In this document: piece after piece, positions 7,429-14,385 of the stretch | Numbering within the stretch: the first letter of the stretch is position 1 | How the letters are laid out: every line of letters begins with the position of its first letter | Assembly (NCBI GenBank): GCA_937910785.1 | Contig: CALDLG010000028.1 | Span: forward strand, 1 to 15,164 | DNA length: 15,164 nucleotides | Direction: 5' to 3' | Source: an uncultured Lachnospiraceae bacterium | Lineage (GTDB): Bacteria > Bacillota > Clostridia > Lachnospirales > Lachnospiraceae | The notes under the pieces: generated by a model | The model's input: the letters and a program-made list of their open reading frames with translations, nothing else | Database searches by the model: none | Told to the model about the DNA's origin: nothing | Made by a program: the position numbers and the translations under genes

Positions 7429-8715
7429 TTAATCGGCCTGTGCAAGCGCCTGTTCAAGATCTGCGAGAATATCGCCAATATTTTCAATGCCGACGGAAAG
7501 GCGGATCAGATCAGGCGCCACGCCTGCTTCTTTCAGCTGCTCGTCATTCATCTGCCGGTGCGTATGGCTTGCCGGATGAAGCACACAGGTCCGTGCATCC
7601 GCTACATGGGTCACAATCGCGGCCAGCTTCAGTTTATCCATCATCTCAGCAGCGGCTTTTCTTCCTCCCTTTAACCCGAAAGAGATAACCCCGCAGCTGC
7701 CATTCGGCATATATTTCCGGGCCAGCTCATAATATTTGTTGCTTCGGAGCCCAGGGTAGTTCACCCAGGCCACCTTCTCATGCGCTTCCAGATATTCCGC
7801 CGTTTTCTGCGCGTTATAACAATGTCTTTCCATACGAAGCGGCAGCGTTTCGAGTCCTACGTTCAGCAAAAACGCGTTCTGCGGCGCCTGAATGGAGCCG
7901 AGATCCCGCATAAGCTGACTCGTCGCTTTCGTTATGTATGCCGCTTTGCCAAACTTCTCCGTATAGGTAATTCCATGATAGGATTCGTCCGGCGTACAGA
8001 GTCCGGGAAACTTCTCCGGATATGCCGCCCAGTCAAAATTACCCGAATCAACAATGCAGCCTCCCACCGTCATAGCATGTCCGTCCATATATTTCGTTGT
8101 GGAATGGGTAACGATATCCGCTCCCCATACAAAGGGATTACAGTTGATCGGCGTTGCAAAGGTATTGTCAATGATGAGAGGCACCTGATGGCTGTGGGCC
8201 AGGCGCGCAAATTTCTCGATGTCCAGCACAACAAGCGCCGGATTCGCAATCGTTTCCGCCAGCACGCACTTCGTATTCCTCTGAAAAGCCCGGCTTAAAG
8301 TTTCTTCGTCGTCATCCGGGTCCACAACAGTACATTCGATTCCCATTTTTTTCATCGTGCAGGTCAGCAGATTAAATGTGCCGCCATATACCGTAGAGGA
8401 TAATACCACATGATCTCCCGCCTCACAGATGTTAAAGACCGCATAGTAATTGGCCGCCTGACCGGAAGAAGTCAGCATTGCAGCCACACCGCCCTCCAGT
8501 TCACAGATCTTTGCCGCCACATAATCATTTGTCGGATTCTGCAGTCTGGTATAAAAGTATCCCGCCTCTTCCAGATCGAACAGTCTTCCCATCTGTTCGG
8601 AAGTCTCATATTTAAACGTCGTGCTCTGATAAATCGGAAGCACGCGGGGCTCTCCGTTTTTCGGCTGCCATCCCGACTGTACGCAGATGGTCTCCTTTTC
8701 GTATTGTTTCTTCAC
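7429..8715 (-). CDS. metY: O-acetylhomoserine sulfhydrylase (PLP enzyme)
   Basis: Cytoplasmic Cys/Met-metabolism PLP enzyme of 428 residues, the normal length for MetY, which joins O-acetylhomoserine and sulfide (or a thiol) to give homocysteine (or methionine). Visible marks: YTRLQNPT at 55-62, SSGQAA at 83-88, the PLP-stacking VVLSSTVYGGT, the PLP-phosphate/aspartate region IIDNTFATP at 181-189, Lys208 in THSTTKYMDGH as the Schiff-base lysine, and the C-terminal RLSVGIENIGDILADLEQAL. Methionine gamma-lyase is a close relative but is usually shorter (about 400). The start is GTG with AAAGGTG 5 nt upstream. The gap to yebC is 62 nt and holds neither a terminator nor any room for a SAM riboswitch or T-box leader. 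Confidence 0.92.
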   Translation of the reverse strand: MKKQYEKETICVQSGWQPKNGEPRVLPIYQSTTFKYETSEQMGRLFDLEEAGYFYTRLQNPTNDYVAAKICELEGGVAAMLTSSGQAANYYAVFNICEAGDHVVLSSTVYGGTFNLLTCTMKKMGIECTVVDPDDDEETLSRAFQRNTKCVLAETIANPALVVLDIEKFARLAHSHQVPLIIDNTFATPINCNPFVWGADIVTHSTTKYMDGHAMTVGGCIVDSGNFDWAAYPEKFPGLCTPDESYHGITYTEKFGKAAYITKATSQLMRDLGSIQAPQNAFLLNVGLETLPLRMERHCYNAQKTAEYLEAHEKVAWVNYPGLRSNKYYELARKYMPNGSCGVISFGLKGGRKAAAEMMDKLKLAAIVTHVADARTCVLHPASHTHRQMNDEQLKEAGVAPDLIRLSVGIENIGDILADLEQALAQAD

Positions 8716-8777
8716 TTTCGCACCTTTCCTCTCCCGGCACTTTCCGCCTGTGCCGCCACAGAACTTCTTACTGAACT

Positions 8778-9506
8778 CTATTCGTCCCAGTTATGGTAAA
8801 CAGCCTGCACATCATCATCATCATCCAGAAGGTCCAGTGTCTTCTGAAGATTCTTGACGGCAGTTTCATCGGTCAGTTCCACATAATTCTGCGGAATCAT
8901 GGTAACTTCCGCACTCATCATGGGAATGCCTTCCTTCCTGAGCGCTTCCGCTACGGTCTCCAGATCGTCCGGCGCCGTATAGACCTCGTAGCTGTCCTCT
9001 TCCTCCGCAAAATCCTCGGCTCCCGCATCCAATGCCATCATCATCAAATCATCGGCCTCCATATCACATTCTTCTTTATCGACGATGATCAGCCCTCTTT
9101 TATCAAACATAAAAGAAACACATCCGGGGGTTCCGATGTTCCCCTGTCCCTTCGTAAAAGCGCTTCTGACATTGGCTGCCGTTCTGTTGCTGTTATCCGT
9201 CAGCGCATCGACAATGATCGCAATACCGTTCGGTCCGTAGCCTTCATAGGTCACATACCGGTATGTGACGCTGTCGCTGTCTCCGGATGCTTTCTTAATG
9301 CCTCTTTCAATCGTATCGTTCGGCATATTATTTGCCTTCGCCTTCGCAATGACCTGCGCCAGCTTAAAATTGTTATTCGGGTCCGGTCCGCCCTCTTTCA
9401 CGGCTACGGCAATCTCTCTCCCGATAATGGTAAAGATTTTGCCTTTTGCCGCATCGTTTTTCTCTTTCTTATGTTTAATATTCGCAAATTTAGAATGTCC
9501 TGACAT
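8778..9506 (-). CDS. yebC: YebC/TACO1 family translation and regulatory protein
   Basis: Canonical YebC family member of 242 residues. The N-terminus MSGHSKFANIKHKKEKNDAAKGK is diagnostic, followed by KLAQVIAKAKANNMPNDTIERGIKK (about 48-72), YEGYGPNGIAIIVDALTDN and the acidic C-terminal half typical of the family. Members were long annotated as DNA-binding regulators, and more recent work on bacterial and mitochondrial relatives ties them to relieving ribosome stalling, notably at proline runs. The ATG has GGAG 8 nt upstream. It follows the CNNM gene by 49 nt, with a likely promoter of its own at 9550-9578. The next gene, metY, is 62 nt away. Confidence 0.95.
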   Translation of the reverse strand: MSGHSKFANIKHKKEKNDAAKGKIFTIIGREIAVAVKEGGPDPNNNFKLAQVIAKAKANNMPNDTIERGIKKASGDSDSVTYRYVTYEGYGPNGIAIIVDALTDNSNRTAANVRSAFTKGQGNIGTPGCVSFMFDKRGLIIVDKEECDMEADDLMMMALDAGAEDFAEEEDSYEVYTAPDDLETVAEALRKEGIPMMSAEVTMIPQNYVELTDETAVKNLQKTLDLLDDDDDVQAVYHNWDE

Positions 9507-9549
9507 CTTTTACTCTCCTTTGTCTCTCCTGATCTTTTCAATACCTATT

Positions 9550-9578
9550 ATCATATCATTTTTCTGTCGTATCTTCAA
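9550..9578 (-). promoter_or_regulatory. Probable yebC promoter
   Basis: Minus strand: -35 TTGAAG at 9573-9578, a 17-nt spacer and -10 TATGAT at 9550-9555 (5 of 6). The -35 box and spacer lie inside the last codons of the CNNM gene, whose stop is at 9556. The leader to the yebC ATG would be about 37 nt. It would let yebC and metY be expressed apart from the upstream operon. Confidence 0.55.
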
Positions 9579-10959
9579 CCGCTCCGGTATTTTTTTCTTC
9601 TTCCGTCTCCAGTTCCGTTATTTTTACAGCAAGCACGCTCTGAATCATCCGGCTCTTCACCTCCAGAATCCGGAACAGATAGCCCTGATGACTGAATTCA
9701 AATTCTTCTCCCTCTTCCGGAATATGCTCCAGTCTGGAAATAACGAAACCGTTTACGGTATCGAAATTTTCTTCCTGCAGCGATATGCCCAGCTGTTCCT
9801 CCAGCTCATCGAGCGGCATCATACCGTCAATGATATATTCGTTCTGCCCGTTCTCCTTGATATAGCTTTCCTCTTCATCATATTCGTCCTGTATCTTCCC
9901 GACAATCTCCTCCAGAATATCCTCCAGCGCAAGCAGTCCGGCGGTCTGCCCGTATTCGTCAACAACGATTGCCATCTGGATTTTTTCATTCTGCATGGTC
10001 TTTAACAAATCGTCGATCTTCCTCGTTTCGGTAATGAACAGCGGTTCTCTGAGCAGACCCTTGATTTTTCCGATTGGCTTATTCAAAAGCTTCTCATTCA
10101 TCTGCATCCGCATGACATCCTTCAAATGCAGAATGCCCACAATATGGTCTATCGTATCATGGTAGACAGGGAACCGGCTGTTGTGTTCCTCCAGAATAAA
10201 GGCCGCCGCCTCCTGTAAGGTGACATTGCAGTCGATGGCTATCATGTTATTGCGGTTCACCATGACATCCTTGGCTTCTTTCTCACTGTATTCAAAGATA
10301 TTCGTAATCATTTCGGCCTCGCTTGCAAGCAAAACCCCCTGCTCATGTCCCACATTAATCATGGAAATGATCTCTTCCTCCGTCACGTCCGCCGCGGCAT
10401 CCAGCCCTCTGATGCCAAGCAGCTGCAGAATGCCTTTTGCCGATACGGAAACGAATCCCGTAAAAGGCGCGACGATACGTACATAATAATAAACGGGCGC
10501 GATACAGACCCGAATCCAGGCATCCGGATATCTGGATGCCGCTTTTCTCGGAATCAGCACGCCAAACGTAAGCACTATGTATAAAAGACAGATCGTAACG
10601 GCAACCGCGGTCAGAACCGCCAGAAACCTGATATGCCAGCCTGCCAGCCCGCCGATGTTATTGACTGCCATCCGGTATACGAAATAACTGAAATAGCTGT
10701 TCAGACGATACAGATATAACGCCCCAAAAAGCATATTGATCGTAACGACGCCAAGTTGTATCGCGTTCGCGTATCTTGCCGGATTATCGCTCAGATACTG
10801 CAGCCGCTTCATTTTTTTATCCGGCTCCTTCTGTGCATCTTCCTGTTCCTGCTCGTGTCTGTTCTGTATGGCGGAATGAAATCCGTACACGATCATTTCC
10901 AGAAACAGCAGAACGATAAACAAAATCACTGTTTGGGGGTTTGTGATGCCATCTTCCAT
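9556..10959 (-). CDS. CNNM/CorC-type membrane protein with CBS domains
   Basis: Hemolysin-family / CNNM protein, a group linked to magnesium or other cation export and homeostasis. The membrane domain (DUF21/CNNM) covers about 8-180, with hydrophobic helices near 10-27, 65-84, 112-133 and 152-176. It is followed by a CBS pair, the first at about 232-288 with MVNRNNMIAIDCN and NSRFPVYHDTIDHIVGILHLKDV, the second at about 300-360 with MAIVVDEYGQTAGLLALEDILEEIVG. A CorC/HlyC domain at about 372-450 has the NEYIIDGMMPLDEL and FDTVNGFVISRL signatures. The loop at 32-52 is charged and may lie in the cytoplasm. GAGAGG lies 8 nt before the ATG. A 42-nt gap without a terminator separates it from mazF. 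The substrate cannot be set from sequence alone. Confidence 0.9.
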   Translation of the reverse strand: MEDGITNPQTVILFIVLLFLEMIVYGFHSAIQNRHEQEQEDAQKEPDKKMKRLQYLSDNPARYANAIQLGVVTINMLFGALYLYRLNSYFSYFVYRMAVNNIGGLAGWHIRFLAVLTAVAVTICLLYIVLTFGVLIPRKAASRYPDAWIRVCIAPVYYYVRIVAPFTGFVSVSAKGILQLLGIRGLDAAADVTEEEIISMINVGHEQGVLLASEAEMITNIFEYSEKEAKDVMVNRNNMIAIDCNVTLQEAAAFILEEHNSRFPVYHDTIDHIVGILHLKDVMRMQMNEKLLNKPIGKIKGLLREPLFITETRKIDDLLKTMQNEKIQMAIVVDEYGQTAGLLALEDILEEIVGKIQDEYDEEESYIKENGQNEYIIDGMMPLDELEEQLGISLQEENFDTVNGFVISRLEHIPEEGEEFEFSHQGYLFRILEVKSRMIQSVLAVKITELETEEEKNTGAVEDTTEK

Positions 10960-11001
10960 TTCTAAAACCTCTCTTCCGTAGTTCTCAACCTGCGATTCAA
11001 C

Positions 11002-11343
11002 CTATGTATTCAATTCAAGGCTGACCATCAATCCCGTATTGACTTCCTTCATAATCTCCTGATCCAGATGACAGACTCTGTCCTTTAAACGCTTTTTATC
11101 AATTGTCCTAAGCTGTTCCAACAGAATTACGGAATCTTTTACCATATCATATTTGTTGGCATTCAGCTCGATATGCGTCGGCAGCTTCGCCTTATTCATC
11201 TTGGATGTGATTGCCGCACAGATTACCGTCGGACTGTGTTTGTTTCCAACGTCATTCTGTATGATCAGAACCGGTCTTACTCCTCCCTGCTCGGAACCGA
11301 TGACCGGTCTTAAATCCGCATAATAAATATCTCCTCTTCTCAT
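11002..11343 (-). CDS. mazF: MazF/PemK-family RNase toxin
   Basis: A 113-residue endoribonuclease of the MazF (EndoA/NdoA) type, which cuts single-stranded mRNA at short motifs and slows growth when free of its antitoxin. Conserved parts: MRRGDIYYADLRPVIGSEQG at 1-20, Arg23 in GGVRPVLIIQND, and Thr46-Ser47 in AAITSK, matching the catalytic Arg and Thr/Ser of the family, plus LLEQLRTIDKKRL near 74-86. The start is ATG 11343 with AAGGA 9 nt upstream. The frame is open further upstream to about 11400, but those codons overlap the promoter and have no ribosome site. In Bacillus a ribbon-helix-helix antitoxin gene sits between alr and the toxin gene. Here the 81-nt gap after alr holds no such gene. 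Confidence 0.92.
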   Translation of the reverse strand: MRRGDIYYADLRPVIGSEQGGVRPVLIIQNDVGNKHSPTVICAAITSKMNKAKLPTHIELNANKYDMVKDSVILLEQLRTIDKKRLKDRVCHLDQEIMKEVNTGLMVSLELNT

Positions 11344-11371
11344 ATACACACTTCCTTCATTCGATCCAGCA

Positions 11372-11400
11372 ATTCTAACTGACAGCAATAGTATTGCCAA
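11372..11400 (-). promoter_or_regulatory. Near-consensus promoter for mazF
   Basis: Minus strand: -35 TTGGCA at 11395-11400 (5 of 6), a 17-nt spacer and -10 TAGAAT at 11372-11377 (5 of 6). It lies in the gap between the alr stop and the mazF ATG, giving a leader of about 20 nt that includes the mazF ribosome site. This would express mazF and the CNNM gene separately from nnr-alr. Confidence 0.6.
11385..11397. promoter_or_regulatory. 13-bp palindrome inside the mazF promoter
   Basis: GCAATACTATTGC is a perfect inverted repeat around one central base. It lies in the promoter spacer and touches the -35 box, a usual place for a repressor to block polymerase. The protein that might bind is not known. 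Confidence 0.45.
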
Positions 11401-11424
11401 TTTCTCTGAAGGTATACAACCGGA

Positions 11425-12606
11425 TTATCCGAAATCTTCATAATAATCTTTCGTGCTGACAATATGCCCGTTCTTTCGATATACTCTCGGAATCCTTTTG
11501 CCGAGGTTACAGGCAAATTCATAGTTAAACCGTCCGGATAAAGCGCCAAGCTCTTCCATCGTAAGCCGGTCTTCTCCGTCCGCCCCGATTAACGTCACTT
11601 CCGTTCCGTTCTCCGCTTCCGGAATTTCCTTAAGCCCCACCATAAACTGATCCATGCAGACTCTTCCGAGAATCGGAGCCCGCTTCCCACGAATCAGCAC
11701 ATATCCTTTATTGGAAAGCCCCCTCGGATAGCCATCCCCATAACCGACGGGAACGGTTCCGATACGCATTGTGCTGTCCGTCATATAGGTGCCGCCATAG
11801 CTTACACGCACCCCCGCTTCCAGCTCCTTGACACAGACAAGTCTGCTCTTCAACGAAAGAACCGGCCTCAGGGAAATGCTGCTTCTGCTCACTTCATCCG
11901 AAGGCCACAGGCCATACATCGTGATCCCGGCGCGCACCATATCCATATTCGCCCTTCGCAGTTCCAGAATTCCGGCGCTGTTGGAGCAATGCCTGATCGG
12001 AATCCGAAAGCCGGTTTCCGCTTCAATTCCGTTTAAAAATTGACTAAACAAGTCGATTTGTATTTCCGCCGATGTTTTGTCAGCTTCATCAGCCTTCGCA
12101 AAATGGGTGAAAATCCCTTCTATTTCAAGCATTTCAAAAGACATTGCCTTTCTCACAAAAGAAAGGCCGCTCTCATCCGGCCGAATGCCGATCCTGCTCA
12201 TGCCGGTATCCACTTTTATATGGATTTTTGCCTTTTTCCCAAGCTTTTCCGCGCAGAATGCCATCTCTGCCAGCGTATCCTCCCGAAATACCGCAGTCCG
12301 AATCTCCTGCCTGATCAGTTCTTCGCAGGCATAAGGAAAGGTATATCCCAGTACAAGAATGGGCTTTTCAAGCCCTGCCTTCCGCAGAATGAAAGCTTCC
12401 TCCGCCGTCGCGACACCATAGCCGAACACATAAGGAAGCTTCTCTAACTCCCGTCCGATGGCAACGGCGCCATGCCCGTAACCGTCCGCCTTGATGATTC
12501 CCATCATCCTGGTATCCGGAGCAAGCTTTTTTTTCATTTGCTCCATATTATAGAGGACCGCATCCAGGTCCACTTCCGCATATACCCGTTGGTACTGCTC
12601 CGTCAT
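11425..12606 (-). CDS. alr: Alanine racemase
   Basis: PLP-dependent fold-III enzyme that makes D-alanine for peptidoglycan from L-alanine, in the cytoplasm. With the start at 12606 it has 393 residues, close to the family norm. Lys39 in IIKADGYGHG is the Schiff-base lysine, and Tyr270 in VSYGGTY is the second catalytic base. KVDTGMSRIGI, HCSNSAGI, VRAGITMYGLWP and VPVGYGDGYPR are the usual conserved blocks. The frame is open upstream through an ATG at 12636 to a TTG at 12651, both inside nnr. I prefer 12606 because it leaves a 7-nt gap to nnr, has AAGGAG about 12 nt upstream and gives the expected N-terminus. The chosen spacing is a little long, so the start is not fully certain. It is co-transcribed with nnr. 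Confidence 0.95.
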   Translation of the reverse strand: MTEQYQRVYAEVDLDAVLYNMEQMKKKLAPDTRMMGIIKADGYGHGAVAIGRELEKLPYVFGYGVATAEEAFILRKAGLEKPILVLGYTFPYACEELIRQEIRTAVFREDTLAEMAFCAEKLGKKAKIHIKVDTGMSRIGIRPDESGLSFVRKAMSFEMLEIEGIFTHFAKADEADKTSAEIQIDLFSQFLNGIEAETGFRIPIRHCSNSAGILELRRANMDMVRAGITMYGLWPSDEVSRSSISLRPVLSLKSRLVCVKELEAGVRVSYGGTYMTDSTMRIGTVPVGYGDGYPRGLSNKGYVLIRGKRAPILGRVCMDQFMVGLKEIPEAENGTEVTLIGADGEDRLTMEELGALSGRFNYEFACNLGKRIPRVYRKNGHIVSTKDYYEDFG

Positions 12607-12613
12607 CTCTTTC

Positions 12614-14212
12614 TTATACTCCTTTTTTATCCGCATGCGGCTCTTTCGCAACCCTGCTCAAAACGCCGGGAAGCCGCCTGATCATATCAGTCGCCGTCAT
12701 GCCGTATTCTCCGCATTCCTCAGCCGCCAGATCTCCGGCCAGGCCATGCAGATAAACACTCATTACCGCAGCATTTTCCGCATTCGCTCCCTGTGCAAGC
12801 AGTCCTGTAACCATACCCGCCAGCACGTCTCCGGAACCCGCTGTCGCCATACCCGCATTTCCTGAGCTGTTCAGATAGATCCTCTCGTTCTCCGGTCCTG
12901 CGACAACCGTCCTCGCATCCTTACAGATCACGACGCATCCGAGTCTTTCGGCTAATTCTTTCGGATAAACCGTCAGATTTCCGGCCGCTTCCTGCACGCT
13001 GCATCCGTACAGTCTGGCAAACTCTGAAAGATGCGGGGTCACAATTACCTTTCGGAAAGAACCGGTATCCTTTTCACCGAAGAGCCTCTCCCGAAACCTG
13101 TGTGCGCCGTCCGGGGCGCGCATTTCTTCGGCCAGCAGATTCAATCCGTCGGCGTCGATTACGAGGGGAAGCCCGCTCTCCCACAGACATTGGTTCAACA
13201 GCCATACCGCTTCCCGGCCCGTTCCGATACCCGGCCCGATCAGAATGCAGTCCGCCCAGTCATGCGCCTTCTGAAACGCCGACAGAAAAGAAGCATCCGG
13301 TTCCTCCCCCTGCCAGATATCACCGTCATACACCGTAAGCATTGCTTCCGGCAGAGCCTGAAACAACACCTCTTTGTTTTGTGCCGCGGTCACGATCCGC
13401 ACCATTCCCGCGCCCGTTCGGAATACACTCTCCGCCGCCATCATGGCCGCCCCGCAGATCTCCCTGCTCCCGGCGATTACAAGCACCTTTCCGAAGGTTC
13501 CCTTATTTCCGTCCGGCCTGCGGGATGGCAGACGGATATCCTCCGGCGAAGTGAAGGTATAGAATCGCGGTCGTTTACCCAGAAAACTGTGTTCATCAAT
13601 TCCCATCTGTCCGCATATGATTTTACCACAACATTCTGCTCCCGGATAGAGAAACTGACCCAATTTATAAAATCCATAAGTTACCGTCAGATCTGCTTTT
13701 ACCGCACAGCCCAGAATCCGTCCGGAATCGGCATGCACACCGGACGGAATGTCAATGGAACAGACAAACGCATTCTTCTGGTTGATCTCATTTACCGCAT
13801 CCCGGCAGATGCCTTCGATCCGACGGGAAAGCCCGATGCCGAAAAGGGCATCGATTACTATATCATATTCACCTTCCGGAATTCTGTCAAAAGGCCGATG
13901 CCCGTACCCTTCCAGAATTTCCAGCTGCAGGGCTGTCTCCCGGCTGCACTTTGCGGCATCCCCGGTCAATACAAAATCTACCTGACAGCCCTGTAACATT
14001 AACAGCCTGCCAACCGCAAGTCCATCTCCTCCATTGTTGCCGTTTCCCGCCACGACGAGCACGCGGTAAGGCACATCGCCCATCACTTCTTCGATCTGCC
14101 GGACCGTGATAAGCGCAGCCCGCTCCATCAATACAATGGAAGGCATTTTCAAAACTTCGATTGTATTTCGGTCAAACTGCTTCATTTCCTCCTGTGTTAC
14201 GAGATATTCCAT
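12614..14212 (-). CDS. nnr: Bifunctional NAD(P)HX epimerase / dehydratase
   Basis: Metabolite-repair enzyme of 532 residues that restores hydrated NADH and NADPH. The epimerase half (NnrE, about 1-215) has MKQFDRNTIE, GNGNNGGDG at 56-64, Asp121 in VIDALFGIG and DIPSGVHAD at 154-162. The ADP-dependent dehydratase half (NnrD, about 236-525) has NKGTFGKVLVIAG at 236-248, ILIGPGIG at 323-330, VIDADGLNLL and the nucleotide-binding GNAGMATAGSGDVLAG at 451-466. Both active regions look complete. The start at 14212 is set by an in-frame TAA upstream and by the usual N-terminal MEYLVT. Its first codons are copied upstream in a 37-bp repeat, so AGGAGG lies 12 nt before this ATG but only 7 nt before a decoy ATG. 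The gene is 7 nt from alr. Confidence 0.95.
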   Translation of the reverse strand: MEYLVTQEEMKQFDRNTIEVLKMPSIVLMERAALITVRQIEEVMGDVPYRVLVVAGNGNNGGDGLAVGRLLMLQGCQVDFVLTGDAAKCSRETALQLEILEGYGHRPFDRIPEGEYDIVIDALFGIGLSRRIEGICRDAVNEINQKNAFVCSIDIPSGVHADSGRILGCAVKADLTVTYGFYKLGQFLYPGAECCGKIICGQMGIDEHSFLGKRPRFYTFTSPEDIRLPSRRPDGNKGTFGKVLVIAGSREICGAAMMAAESVFRTGAGMVRIVTAAQNKEVLFQALPEAMLTVYDGDIWQGEEPDASFLSAFQKAHDWADCILIGPGIGTGREAVWLLNQCLWESGLPLVIDADGLNLLAEEMRAPDGAHRFRERLFGEKDTGSFRKVIVTPHLSEFARLYGCSVQEAAGNLTVYPKELAERLGCVVICKDARTVVAGPENERIYLNSSGNAGMATAGSGDVLAGMVTGLLAQGANAENAAVMSVYLHGLAGDLAAEECGEYGMTATDMIRRLPGVLSRVAKEPHADKKGV

Positions 14213-14290
14213 ACCATGCCCTTTCCTCCTGTGTTACGAAATATTCCATACCATGCTCTTTCCGCCTGGGTTATGGGATATTCCATATCC
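14185..14290. repeat. 37-bp tandem repeat over the nnr start
   Basis: Units at 14185-14221 and 14222-14258 match at 35 of 37 positions. A third, decayed unit of about 32 bp runs from 14259 to 14290, missing five bases and with several changes. The first unit holds the nnr start codon and its first nine codons; the other two are non-coding copies in the leader. The unit length shifts frame by one base per copy. Confidence 0.9.
14197..14230 (-). promoter_or_regulatory. Ribosome site and decoy six-codon frame at the nnr start
   Basis: AGGAGG at 14225-14230 is 7 nt from an ATG at 14215-14217 that opens Met-Val-Trp-Asn-Ile-Ser and stops at TAA (14197-14199). The true nnr ATG (14210-14212) lies inside this short frame, in another register, 12 nt from the same AGGAGG. 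By spacing alone the decoy should win more initiations. A like short frame, with a poorer ribosome site, occurs one repeat upstream (14234-14254). Confidence 0.5.
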
Positions 14291-14297
14291 TTTCCGG

Positions 14298-14310
14298 ACA
14301 GGATTCCTGT
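14298..14310. promoter_or_regulatory. 13-bp palindrome upstream of nnr
   Basis: ACAGGAATCCTGT on the minus strand is a perfect inverted repeat about one central base. It sits just downstream of the weak -10-like box at 14317-14322, where transcription would begin, so it could be an operator or a small start-of-message hairpin (5-bp stem, 3-nt loop). Confidence 0.35.
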
Positions 14311-14316
14311 AAAAAG

Positions 14317-14345
14317 ATAATCTCATACCGCCCAAAACGGGTAAA
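14317..14345 (-). promoter_or_regulatory. Weak candidate promoter for nnr-alr
   Basis: Minus strand: TTTACC at 14340-14345 and GATTAT at 14317-14322 with a 17-nt spacer, each 4 of 6 to consensus. It is the best arrangement I can see between the terminator at 14343-14383 and nnr, where a promoter is expected, but the match is modest. Confidence 0.3.
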
Positions 14346-14383
14346 AAGCATAAATACGCCAAAATCTTTCGATTCCGGCGCAT
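14343..14383 (-). terminator. Hairpin terminator after the coiled-coil gene
   Basis: On the minus strand ATGCGCC pairs with GGCGTAT, and the inner AATC pairs with GATT around a GAAA tetraloop, joined by two G-U pairs, to give about 13 stacked pairs. A T-rich tail follows, with five T in a row after a 5-nt interruption. It starts two bases past the stop codon at 14386 and separates the rex-side genes from nnr-alr. Confidence 0.65.
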
Positions 14384-14385
14384 TC

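Noticed and set aside
8716..8777. SAM riboswitch, T-box or terminator before metY
   Set aside because: Only 62 nt are available. A short GGCAC/GTGCC stem is present but without a T-run or the larger fold these elements need.
6701..9503. Plus-strand open frames opposite the membrane protein, metY and yebC genes
   Set aside because: Same antisense composition, no ribosome-site support, and full overlap with well-identified minus-strand genes.
11344..11400. Longer mazF product starting near 11400
   Set aside because: The added residues contain the promoter region, lack a ribosome site and precede the family's normal first residues MRRGDIYY.
12607..12651. Longer alanine racemase starting at the TTG (12651) or the ATG at 12636 inside nnr
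   Set aside because: These give a basic N-terminal extension not usual in the family and have poorer ribosome sites.
13031..13996. A 321-codon plus-strand frame opposite nnr
   Set aside because: Length alone is not support. The opposite strand encodes both complete Nnr domains, and this frame shows no known motif.
14185..14290. CRISPR-like array
   Set aside because: The units abut with no spacers, only three copies exist, and they derive from the nnr coding start.
14298..14310. Rex operator upstream of nnr
   Set aside because: Rex sites resemble TTGTGAA with A/T centre and TTCACAA. The palindrome here is ACAGGAATCCTGT and does not fit.
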